Shown here in pieces: positions 35,967-46,116 of a stretch of 64,000 bases of DNA. A model generated the notes under the pieces. The model saw nothing but the letters and a program-made list of their open reading frames with translations. It did no database searches and had not been told where the DNA came from. The DNA is taken from contig NC_064675.1 in assembly GCF_023278565.1 (NCBI RefSeq), positions 5,208,001-5,272,000 of the forward strand, in the 5' to 3' direction. Source of the stretch: Colletotrichum lupini. Lineage: Eukaryota; Ascomycota; Sordariomycetes; Glomerellales; Glomerellaceae. Both the position numbers and the translations under genes were made by a program. The stretch's first letter is position 1, and every line of letters starts with the position of its first letter.

Positions 35967-37319
35967 ATGCCCACGTTAAGACGCAGAAGAGAGGCATCGC
36001 GCCCCGTCGAGGAGCCCGAGGTCGACGAAACGACGTCCAACGCGATCGAACCCATCGCAAGCCACCTCGAGCGGCTCGATACCGCGCCTGACGGCAAGAT
36101 CGAAGCTCTAGCTGTTGTCAATGACGCGACAGAGGTAGCGGAAGCAAAAGAGACAGAGGCACTCCAAATTAGCGAGAGAGATCGCGATCACCAGCACCCG
36201 CGGAAGCAGCGATCGCACCTTCCGAAAGCGCTGCAATTCCCGCTTGTCACGGTGTTGAGCTTCAGCATCTCAAGTCTGTGCTACAGTTTCCTCAGCGAGT
36301 GGAGCCGTGGAGAACTGGCGGGGATCTCAAAGAGCTTGGACACCTGGGGCGAGGTTGCAACTTTGGCTGGATGGCGCATGTAAGTTACATTGGGAATCAC
36401 AGAGTTGATCTTTCTGGGAGGATCGCTCGAGGACCGGGCAGGGAAAGGTATCTTTGCTGACATTCGCGACCTCGTGTAGATTCGAGCTCGCCCTTGGCTG
36501 GTTCGGCAACTTTGATAGCTACGATCTCGCTGCGCTCAACCTGCTCGCGCATGGTCCGCCGGTACGTTCTGCTCCGACGAGGAATGATGATGACGCCAGG
36601 CTTGGGACAGTCAACTGTGCAGCTTTTGCTAACACGTACTTTGCGTCTAGGTCTACCTTATCGCTACCTTCTACAACATCAGCACCGCCACGGCCATCTC
36701 GGCTCTGGGCATTGAGATGCTGTCTACCTTCCTGCCCTTCCAACTCCTGAGGCCTTTGTCGGGCGCGCATGCCGGCGCTAAGAACGTCGCCAACCGCGAG
36801 ATTCTTACCGACATCCCGATCCAGATCTACACCACTATCCTGTCGGCAGCCATTTACAGCCTCACCCTGTTTACTGCTTACAAGACTTACCTGCCCACCA
36901 CCCTCGTGGTCTACTTCCAGGGGCTGCCGAGCCTTGCACCCGCCTACACCACCAACTTCCTGGCTACGTTGCCCGTGACAGTTGCGTTTGGCGCTGCAGC
37001 AAAGTCTTTCATCTTCACGCCCTTTGTCGCGACTGGCGAGACTTCCGAGGACGAGAAGCTGGCCGAGTTCGACCCTGCGACGGCCACGCTTGGCGAGACT
37101 CTGGCGTGGAACATTTGGGGCTACACAACGCGGGCGAAGGTTGTCATCCTGCGAACCGCGGTCGCCATGATCGTCACGGGTGTCAACACCTACCTGCAGA
37201 CTTTCATGACTGTCAACGGCGTCGAGTCGTACGGTGCGACTGCTTACTCCGGCGCCTGGGTCGCCGCGGCATTCTTCACCGGTATCGGTCTTGCATTCGT
37301 CGGTGGTGGAGACTCATGA
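35967..37319 (+). CDS. Multipass membrane protein of unknown function
   Basis: Three exons (35967-36379, 36480-36561, 36651-37319) give 387 aa in frame. I do not recognise a named family. The first 80 residues are hydrophilic, charged and probably cytosolic (MPTLRRRREASRPVEEPEVD). Hydrophobic segments follow near residues 88-110 (FPLVTVLSFSISSLCYSFL), 166-195, 220-245 (YTTILSAAIYSLTLFTAY), 260-285 (TTNFLATLPVTVAFGAA), 335-360 (VVILRTAVAMIVTGVNTYL) and 370-385 (WVAAAFFTGIGLAFVGG), so about six spans. Exon 2 carries ELALGWFGNFDSYDLAALNLLAH. GC3 bias is strong in exon 3, supporting expression. No catalytic motif is visible, and a transport or scaffolding role would be a guess. Confidence 0.85.
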
Positions 37320-40300
37320 GCGGGGATTGGGGGATGTATACCTTGCTTTGCCTCGTGACCAAGGCGAATTCTACCTTGGCGAGGCGGACAGCAGATGCTG
37401 ACTGTCTAAGAAGAGGAGTTTTGGGGCTTTTCGAGGCCAAGGGTGGTCTCTTTCTTTTTTGTGTTGCTATTTGGGGAACTTTGCGCAGCTTTGGAAAGGA
37501 AGGGGAAGTTGCTTGCTTGGAGGGGCGATGATGCACATCAAAAGCTTGTTGCTGCAGCTGTCCTGCCCAGTGATCCATCCAAGTCGATGTATACAAATCT
37601 TTTCTTGCGTCGTCTCTTTTCTTTATCTATGTCTCGAGTAGTGTATACATCTTTTTGGTCTTCCTGTTCTTCGTGCGTCTTATCTGTCTGGCAGCTTCGT
37701 ATTCGCCCGTGATACTGAAGTTACCCAGGCCGAGACCTTTGTCAAGACAACATATCTCAAGCCAATATCGCAGGGAGGTTGGAGACCGAAAATCTGTGAC
37801 GTGACGATTTTCGCGATTGTTCACTTTTGCCTAAATATGGCATGCATACGTTCTACACTCGTGACCCTAGTACACCACACTTTAAACAAGGAAGAAACCC
37901 CCCCGCGTTCCTCTCCCCTCCCCCTTGCCAGAGAGTCAGCCTCGCCTGGACAATAGAGTCGAGGGACTAGTCCCAATCAATCGGCTCCGTGCAGGAAGCT
38001 AGCGGAATTTGTTTCGTTTCGTTGTCTTGGAATTTCTTGGGACGAATAGGTACAGGGGAGAAGGGGAGAGAGGGCTGTCTGATGTCTCTGGTGAGTGGTC
38101 AGGTTAGCCGACGTAGGGCTGAAAAGGTGGAGAGGTGGGTAGTGTAGGAATGACGGAGGAGGTTTCGGTCAAGGATGAAAAGCAGGATATTGGATTTTGG
38201 ATTACCAATGCGGACTCGGTGTACCTGACGCCCAGGACTGGTTGAGCTGGGGATGTTTGAGCTTGGATTTTGGTGCCTTTGGGTAATGTGATTCTCCAGC
38301 CTGGTTGGGATTGCCTTTTTTATCGCCTGCGCGGCTAATTGATGGTTCTTCCTTGGGGCTGGGTAAGCCTGGCAAGCTGGGCAAGTGGGTGACGAGATAG
38401 AATACCGATCAACAAAAGATTACAATACTCACTACCTACGACCTATTTATTATTCCTAGCTACCTTATCCTTCTTCCTTGTTCTTTCTATCTATATTTCT
38501 GCTATTACTTATTTCTTTTATACACTCACTAGAGAATACTCTCTAAAAAGTACAGAAATAAGATCAGCAGGAAAAGAGGTGGGGTATATAGAGCGGCAAA
38601 CGATCATGTCACCCACTTGCTGGGCTACGGATCATTCGGGGGGAACATGAGTTCCAGGACATGGCAACATTGACAGTTGTAAAGATTTGTCTTAAGTGAG
38701 GCGGACAAATAATATGCAAGCCTCGAGCAGAGTGCGGCGCAAGATGCAGGCGCAGGGGTTGTAGTTGCAGGTGCAGGTGCAGGCAGGGTGGATAATAGAG
38801 GAGGGTTTCCAGGTTCCTGGATTGAGGTGTCACGGTGTCGGTCGGTGGAACTTGACGTGAATATCCTCCTGCTCGGAGCTCGGGCTTAGAGACTTCATCC
38901 CATGACATCCATGACCACCTCTGTCCGAATTTTTTCCTGATTGAGATGATTTGCGCTGGGGTTATGGGCTAGTTGGGTTTGGCGAACCATACCGAGAGGA
39001 TTATCGACCAGGGTTTATGTCGCCTCTTGTTCTCCTTGGGATACCTACCAAGATGGGATGGATCATGGGTACGGAGTACTCGTTCCCAAGGCAGTTTTCG
39101 GTCACTTTTTCGTTTTTGCTTTTTTCTTTATCGGGGTGGAGGAGTGAGGGGGACGGGCGGGCAAACGGGTGACGGGCCTGCGGGATTCAACTGAGACAGT
39201 GAGACATTGACTGAAGTCTTGTTTTTTTCTTGCCTTTTTTTCTCGACCACCTTGCGTATTTGCTTGCATGCTCGCCCGCGGCACATTGTACCTATCTGCA
39301 CGTAATGTGGATTTTGTACGTCCCATTGAGGCTGCTGCTGCCGCTGCCGCTGCACGCCGCGCCTAGGGTGAGGTAGATCAGGGCTTGCGGTCGGATTTGC
39401 TCTGTTGCCCGGACGCAGGGCGGCGGCAGGGCGGCAGGCAAAGGGTCAGATCTTTGTCGTTGCGCATAGGGGCCACTCCCATGTACCGTAGCATTGCGGC
39501 TGGAGCTGGAAGCTGGCATCGACATTGTGTGTGCTGGGACAGCTGGGTAATGGACGGGGTTTAGGCTGCCGCGCCAGGACGTCGACGTCAAAAGAGATTT
39601 GGGAAATATTGCCCTACCTACCTGACTAATATGCCGTGCGAACTTGACGCGGCTGTTCGGGTCATGGGTGTGGGGGGTTGGGCTTTTGGGATTGGGGGGG
39701 TGGTAACTCCGGGACTGGGGATTTACCGGGAAAACGACGATCAGTAGATCAGCTCTTGGGATTATATCACTTTTTGAGCAGGGGGTAGGTGGGAGGCACG
39801 GAAGATGGAGTTTGCCGACCTATTCTATGTAGGGCGAAAAGGAGGGGAGACTGGGTGTTCAGGCACACCGCGGGGGAATATCGTCGCAGACTCTCGTATC
39901 GTCCGCAATTTTCATCTTTGAGTGACGGTGGTGGACCGGGGGGCAGGAACTCATACTTGCAGTTTTCCTTCAGCTTGTTCCGGTCGGACTCTTGATTGGG
40001 AAAGTGATGTTTCGATTTTTGTTCATGGAGCGAGCGGCTGAGGCTGGTCTCGTTTCTTTGCTTGTCTCCGGTGGGCATTCTGCCCAGCGTGCCGGGCGGA
40101 CGATGCATGGTGGTGGTTGATCCAGTTGGAGAGGTAAGGTAGGTATGGAGAAGTCGGGGCAGCTATTTGCTGTTTTGTCGATATATGATCTTCAACGGAC
40201 CGCCCATTTTTCTCCCGAGTGTACATGGCATTTGGTATGTTATTGCCGAGCTTTTAGAGTTATTTTCACATATCCCCCTCAGTGGAGACCATTCACAGTC

Positions 40301-40351
40301 ATCTTTTCGGGCTTTTTAGAGTCCCTTTTCACTGAGATATAAGACGGACCG
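37320..40351. other. Intergenic region (3.0 kb)
   Basis: No convincing gene. It includes an AT-rich patch near 38430-38560 that may be decayed repeat DNA, a (CTGCCG)-like repeat near 39333-39356 and one TACGGAGTA word at 39070-39078. Frames on both strands are short and Pro/Arg-rich, with no signature. Confidence 0.45.
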
Positions 40352-41217
40352 ATGGCTCCCAAGTCCAAGCAGTCGTCGAGGAAGGGCAAGGAAGCCGCTG
40401 CTGCTGCTACTACAGCTGCTCAATACGAATACTACGACGAGGTTTCTCCCGCTGGCACGACGGGTAGTCATTATGCCTCCTCGTCGACCACGGCTACGAC
40501 CGGACCTAGTCCTCTGACGGAGTATGACGAGACGCCCGGTGCGGCGGCGGCAGCGGGGACGACTACGGCTGTCGTCCAGTCCAAGTCGATCCGGAGCGAG
40601 GGCGAGATTGTGTTACAGGGCCCGCTCGAGGTCGCTGGTTCTGTGAAAGCCGGGGGCAACATCACGCTGAACGGGGACTTTGATGTGAGGGATAAGGTTG
40701 AGGCGTACGGGACGGTCGATGTCAATGGGAATTTGGTTTGCGAGTGAGTACCTTTATCCTTTTTTGGAGAATAAACATACGCAGACATGGGCCGTATGCT
40801 GATATCATGGCGTGAATAGTGGGAAGATGAAAGCATATGGCAATATTTCAGTGGTGGGGTACATGTCTATCGGGTAAGTTTGTGTTTGGATATGCCGCAA
40901 TAATCGAGAGAAGACGGCGCTGATACATGCAATGGCAGTGATAAGGTCAAAGGTTTCGGAAAGTTGAGGGTCATGGGAACGTGTGAAGTAAATGACCTCG
41001 AGATATACGGGAACACGACGATACATGGGTTCTTGTAAGTTGGTCCATCTCTCTCTCTCAGAAGCCTTTAATTTTGACACGATATTGCAGGAAATGCAAG
41101 AAAATGCTTCTGTATGGGTCCCTCACAATCGTGGGTCCGAATTCTGGGTATCACGTTGAAGAAGAAGAGAAGATTTGGGGCGCGATTATAAGTCGCGAGG
41201 AAGATACGAGTTGGTGA
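40352..41217 (+). CDS. Bactofilin-like polymer-forming beta-solenoid protein
   Basis: Four exons (40352-40743, 40820-40873, 40939-41034, 41091-41217) give 222 aa. Residues 1-78 are low-complexity (basic start, Ala/Thr-rich, YEYYDE), like the disordered tails of bactofilins. From about residue 79 there is a series of short turns, each with a glycine and alternating hydrophobic residues: IRSEGEIVLQGPLEVAGSVK, then GGNITLNGDFDVRDKVEAYG, then TVDVNGNLVCDGKMKAYGNI, SVVGYMSIGDKVKGFGKLRV, MGTCEVNDLEIYGNTTIHG and so on. That rhythm is the right-handed beta-helix of bactofilins, bacterial cytoskeletal filament proteins with relatives reported outside bacteria. Introns of normal fungal type within the solenoid show it is a resident gene, not bacterial contamination. 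Polymerisation is inferred, and the partner and location are unknown. Confidence 0.75.
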
Positions 41218-41984
41218 GACTGTGATGCTTAACGCAGTTACAGAAACGGATGCAATGAGGTCGGCCTGAGAGCTAGTTAAGAGGCCTCAGATGCCTCCAA
41301 ACGGTGGTTCGGATGTCAGGGTGTTAGCTTGTCGTTGGGTGTTTTATGAGACGGCGTTTGGTACTGGAGTTGACACGGAATGGCGGCATTAGTGGGAATC
41401 CAGCTTGAGAGGCATTTTTCTAATTATAGAAATGCAAATCTGGAATGGAATTTTGACGATTAAACTTTTCTGCTCGTGCTTCCGCGCCAATTAGACACTG
41501 GGCTCTCTCTTGACCGTTGTGAAACCCTATTTTGACCTGTGGACCGTGGGGTAGAAACACAGCGAGTGGGTGACAGAATTTGGCTTGTCTGGATCTCTAT
41601 GATTATCATTACTATCATTATTGATATGTCTTTCCTGTTTTCGCTTCTTTGTATTCTATAAGGTATACACGTTGAGAAGTATAACGAGCGATAACATATA
41701 AGATGGCAGTGATAACGTCAGAGGCGATAGAACGTATCTTAGTATGTTGGGGCATTGGCTGGCATGCCAGTCTGTTACCCACTTACATACCACGATGAGG
41801 GGCAAAAACGAGATGTGACCGCATCGCAACATGTGCTCGAGTAGGCCGGCGATGTCGATGCTCTTGGCGAGAAGGCCGTCGGTCGACCTCATTGACTTCG
41901 TTGGCAGAGACACAATGATGTTCATAACCGGCCTTTGGGTTAAATCTGGTTCTTGCCGTAATTTGACATCTCTATGTCTATAAT
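41218..41984. other. Convergent intergenic region
   Basis: 3' flanks of the bactofilin-like gene (+) and the CbbX-like fragment (-). No gene was seen. Confidence 0.5.
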
Positions 41985-42695
41985 CTACTCCTCCACCTTG
42001 TCGCCAACTGGTCCTCTGCGTTCCGCCAGCATTCCTTTCTGAGCGTCGATCACTTCGTCCCAAGTCACTTGCAGCGCGCCCGTGGCCCCCCTCTGCTCCG
42101 TTCTCCCGGCCCGCTTATATACATTGCAGGTGACGGTTTTGGCCAAAGTCTCAACGTCTCGACCACTAGCCCATCCCCTCGTTTGGCCCAGCTTTGTGAA
42201 AATGCGCTCGACTGTCTTCAACTTCTCGCCGTTCGGTCCTCCTGTTTCCGGGATGTTAATCTTGAGTTTCTTGACTTCTTGTGTTAGATGCTTGAGACAT
42301 GCATGTGGGATCAAAGACGGGAAAGCCATCTGTTCTGTGAATCTACTACGCAACCCAGGATTGATTCGTAGGAGGCGTTCCATCTCGACGGTGTGCCCAG
42401 CCAAAATGATGGCTATATTGTTCTGATAGCGTAATTGGGTCATTGCGTCAACTAATTCACCGATAGCCTCTGCATGCAATATGGAATTACTTGCCAAGCG
42501 ATAGGCTTCATCGATAAATAAAACCTTGCCGAGGCCAGTCTCAAGGTTGCTGCGAACTTTCGATCCGGCTCCCTCAAAACACGTTCCAACAAGATCACTG
42601 ACTGAACATATCACAACCTCGTCTGTGGAAAGGAGGCCCATGTCGAAGTACAGGTGCCCTACTTTCCAAGCGGTTGCCGTTTTGCAAGATGGCCC
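41985..42695 (-). pseudogene. 5'-truncated CbbX-type AAA+ module
   Basis: The minus-strand frame encodes a CbbX/SpoVK-like AAA+ domain from the Walker A region to a C-terminal stop. It starts GPSCKTATAWKVGHLYFDMG (the Walker lysine codon ends at 42681; the usual GPPGTGKT is shortened). Next come LLSTDEVVICSVSDLVG, the Walker B stretch GKVLFIDEAYRL, the sensor-like AIILAGHTVEMERLLRINPG, the arginine-containing LRSRF, and a lid with GWASGRDVETLAKTV. Everything upstream of Walker A that a CbbX domain normally has is missing. Instead the frame overlaps the tail of another AAA ATPase in a different frame. It may be a rearranged remnant, or be joined to the upstream ATPase by an unusually short intron. 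Confidence 0.7.
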
Positions 42696-44006
42696 GCGTT
42701 GATGTCCTGCAATGTTTCTCCTTTGAGCAGCAAGCCAAGGATACCGGATCTCTGTTCTCTTGTAGGATTGCTGAGATGTATCTGCACTGGCGCTCGTCGG
42801 AGAACGCCCGGACCCAAGTTGAGCGGCCTATTCGTAGCTAGTAAGACGAAGGGAGCTTTTGTATCTGACACCAAGCCATCCCATTCCATGGGAAACTGGT
42901 TCAGCATCGACCTGCTATGCCTCCTCTCACCAGCGTTGCGCGTTCCAAGCATTGCATCAGCTTCATCCACGAAAACAAAGCAAGGGTGCATCTTTCGCGC
43001 CAGAGAAAAGATGGCCTCAACCATCTCTTCGTCCTCTCCGTGACACTTCTGCCAAACCTCTGAAGTTGAGATAGAAAGCATGCTAAACTTTGATTGTTTC
43101 GCCATGCCTCGAGCCAACATGCTTTTGCCTGTGCCTGGGGGCCCGTAAAGAATGGAGCTCGTTACTTTATTGCCCTTGAGCACGCCACACGAGAAAGCTT
43201 TTGGCCGTGAGAGTGAAAGTGAAGTCACTTGCTCGAGCTTCTTGACGATTGAGCCTTCAATAAAAATGTCTTGGTAATTTGGTGCAATATTATCTACATC
43301 AGAAGATTAACGGTCCGAAAGCATGGATACCATTCTATTCTTACCTATGTTGAAGCATCTTCTCAAACCTTCCCTTAGCCTGGTTTTTCCACTTTCGCAT
43401 CTTCTGAGCGTGAGTGTCTCTCGAGTTCGGCGATGTGTTGGGAAGTTACACGATGTTGAATCCGATGATTCTGCAGATATCTCGTGGCCAGATTGCAAGG
43501 AGTTATCTTCTCCCGAAGATCTCTCGCTTTTAACGCCGGCAGGAGCTCGATTACCGTCCAATTCATCATCTGGTTGAGGATTTGGTTGTTGGTTTCTCAA
43601 GTTTGGTTCTTCTTTGACTCCGGGTGTCACTTTTGGTGACTGAGATGGGGTACGCTCGCCGAGTACTGGTACTGAAGAAATGGTTTCATCAGCTGCTTGA
43701 TTAGGTATCCCCAAGACCCTGAAGTAGAGACTGTTATCGCATTGCTGGCACTGTCGCAAGTCATCTTCCTCGTTTTTTGATCTGATGTCTGATGTCGTCT
43801 CCAAGAAAGACCTCAGCGAGGAAGCATCGACAGATATCTTTTCCCAACTTAATCTACCTAGACGACGACGAGGCAATGCTTTCACCTCGTACAGCTTTCC
43901 TGTATGGTCAGCTCTCACTGACTTTGCGTCAGGCACCAGTCACATTCAAGATCCAATCGAATGCCAGATGATTGATACAGATGCGCGATTTGGTCTCTTC
44001 CTGCAT
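42659..44006 (-). CDS. AAA ATPase (katanin/Msp1/fungal meiotic-clade type), apparently C-terminally cut
   Basis: Proposed exons 44006-43937, 43899-43345 and 43293-42659 read through in frame to give 419 aa. Exon 1 (MQEETKSRICINHLAFDWIL) and its GTGCCT donor are the least certain part. The middle has LPRRRLGRLSWEKISVD, then a disordered, Pro/Ser/Glu-rich linker. The AAA module begins DNIAPNYQDIFIEGSIVKKL. Walker A is YGPPGTGKSMLARGMAKQ, Walker B is CFVFVDEADAML, and sensor 1 is VLLATNRP, followed by arginines in GVLRRAPVQIHL. The frame stops at 42659, soon after LLLKGETLQDIN, so the helical lid (normally with a SGSDLK motif) is lost. Similar lone AAA ATPases are common in accessory parts of ascomycete genomes; substrates are unknown. 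Whether this protein is functional is doubtful. Confidence 0.7.
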
Positions 44007-44369
44007 ATAAGACAGCTGCGGTAGCGTCCAGCTACCATGCCCGCCCAACTCTAGGGCTGTCTAGTCCGCGTTTCAGTCCATCGCCAGTCTGCCTGGGATC
44101 GCCGGTCTGCCTCGGCGGCTCACTAGAAGAAATAGAAAAAGTGTGATGCCATAGTTGCGGACAGATCAAGACATGTGGAGCGAGGCAGATCGAGGTATAG
44201 GCGTCAGTCGCCCTAGCTAGTGGGCCCAGTCTTTTAGAACGGGGAGAGAGACGTACGGAAATCCCTCGGTCTTGTTGATCACGAATTTCATATCAAATAG
44301 CAGTCATTTGTCATTTCAAAGCCAGCTCATCATTGAGAAAGTTATCCCAGTCATTCTCAAGTCGTCGCC
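44007..44369. other. Divergent promoter region of the AAA gene and the orphan gene
   Basis: 363 bp between two divergent starts. Nothing specific is visible apart from a possible upstream extension of the AAA gene. Confidence 0.4.
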
Positions 44370-45218
44370 ATGTCTTCAACATCAGCGACTCTAAGCGTTG
44401 ACTCTGGGGAGGGCCCCGACTCTCGAAGCCTTCGAAGTCAACCAGGCACTTCGCAAGACCGCAATGGGCCACTTCGCTCGGGGTCGAACTTCGAACCTGT
44501 CAACCTCTCACGTCTCACCAAAGCGGGATCCGCCATCAATCAGATCAAGCGACTTTCCCGTCGATCCCGACGTCCACCCATTGACCCATCGTGTGAACCG
44601 GGTTCAATGGAACTCCAAGAGAATCCTCAACCTAGAGGCAGTCCAGCTCAATGCCAAGTAGATGAGATCCTGAAACTGGTGTTTTCTGGAGCGGACAAGG
44701 CGAAAAAATATCCCGAGTTTGACGCCATTGGATTTTACGCCAAAACCGGGGACGACCTCGAGTGCCTATGGCGTTCGGAGACAGAGCGATTGATGGACAT
44801 TGCGCAATATCCGAACACGCCAATTGAATTCTCGAGGCAAGAAAACTTCCAAGGAGACACGGAAAAGGGCTATCGAGATATATTCAGACAATGTCAGAGG
44901 CTCTTAACAGCCATTACGATCTGCCTTCTTGACAACGATTGTATCAATGCGGAGCACTGTGGTCAGTTTTCAAACCAACAGCGGCTTTCGGATTTCATCA
45001 AGCAAGTCTTCAAAGGCCAGGGCGTTGCAGAAAGCATTGAAAGCACGGGGAGCGTCGAAGCTCAGCAACGCCTCGAGGCTACCGACGCTCTCATAAACTT
45101 CATCTCGGCAGTCTTGACAAGGTTGATAGTAAAGACCTCACCAGACACTTCTTTGGCAAAAAAACGTCCTCGGTGTCCTCATCGAGCGAATTACCAAGAT
45201 CAAGTTGCTGATCATTGA
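44370..45218 (+). CDS. Orphan hypothetical protein, 282 aa
   Basis: An uninterrupted frame with ATG in a GCCATGTCTTC context. I recognise no family. The first 90 residues are Ser/Arg/Pro-rich and likely disordered. Residues about 95-255 look folded and mostly helical: VDEILKLVFSGADKAKKYPE, FDAIGFYAKTGDDLECLW, a stretch with FRQCQRLLTAITICLLDNDC, and DALINFISAVLTRLI. Codon usage is less GC3-biased than in the housekeeping neighbours. The last about 30 residues (KTSPDTSLAKKRPRCPHRAN) look unlike a folded end, so a missed intron or frame change near 45125 is possible. Its position beside the degenerate AAA/CbbX locus suggests accessory DNA. No function is proposed. Confidence 0.6.
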   Translation: MSSTSATLSVDSGEGPDSRSLRSQPGTSQDRNGPLRSGSNFEPVNLSRLTKAGSAINQIKRLSRRSRRPPIDPSCEPGSMELQENPQPRGSPAQCQVDEILKLVFSGADKAKKYPEFDAIGFYAKTGDDLECLWRSETERLMDIAQYPNTPIEFSRQENFQGDTEKGYRDIFRQCQRLLTAITICLLDNDCINAEHCGQFSNQQRLSDFIKQVFKGQGVAESIESTGSVEAQQRLEATDALINFISAVLTRLIVKTSPDTSLAKKRPRCPHRANYQDQVADH

Positions 45219-46116
45219 TCTCAACGTTAACTCCACAATCGCCGTCAGGACAGCAGAGGCAGTTTTGTCCAACGTACGCGAGTCGGGAGGCATGCGATAT
45301 GCAGGCGGCGATATGAATGAGGAGGAGTAGTGTGAAGAGTACCTTATATGCGAATGATTGAGGCGAATGAAAAGGAGGGAACCACATCGTACGAGGAAAA
45401 GCAGAAAGCGTCCCATTGTGTCAAGCAGAACAAATCTCGCTTTGGGCTGAACTCAGCATTGAGGCACGTGTTGATGTCCATGAGGTTCATTAACCCAGCG
45501 GGCAAAGGAAGGTAAACATATATATATGTATATATACACATATACCAAATTGGCAGGAGTGAATAATATGAATCGTGTCGTATGACGGCGGCCAAATCTT
45601 TGCTTTGTGGCAAGTCTGAAGCAAATACCATGCAGTCCAGTCAGTCACACCTGATGTTCATCAAGTAAAACACCATCTTGGTTACGGGTATTACGTGAAT
45701 GCGATGAAGTGTTTCGCGACAATTGAAGGTCTAGTCCAGTACCTATATGGAAAGCACGTATTTCACTGTTCGGAAGTTCAATAGTCCGGTACTAACGGCC
45801 GTGCACGGACCTGGAGTGCACCAATCTGGCCAGCGCATCTGTCAGTGGATGTTAGGTGGAAGCCCCGCCACCCCCATCGTAGCTGCCCCCAAGGTCCCTA
45901 GCGGCAGGGAGCTCACAGAGCTAAACCAAACTTCACGTCAGGTCGCGACTCCCCTTGCATACGCGACCCGCAACCTCATCAGAAGCATGCGCAACTGTAC
46001 TTCACAACACGCCCAACAGCCACCATCGATTGTCCGGTGTCAAATGCATCCATAGTGATCGATGCGCCGATTCCCAGGCCGACGAAACATACGCTCATTG
46101 CACCCCTTCCGTCAAA
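45219..46116. other. Intergenic region upstream of the ING gene
   Basis: 900 bp with a short TA-repeat near 45515-45545. A minus-strand frame (45100-45387) could encode a small cysteine-containing protein with a hydrophobic N-terminus but is not convincing; see findings. Otherwise it is the promoter of the ING-type gene. Confidence 0.45.

Noticed and set aside
45955..46116. Upstream start for the ING gene (54 extra residues)
   Set aside because: The extra part has no ING similarity and looks like translated leader; the ATG at 46117 with MASTEDG starts the conserved region.
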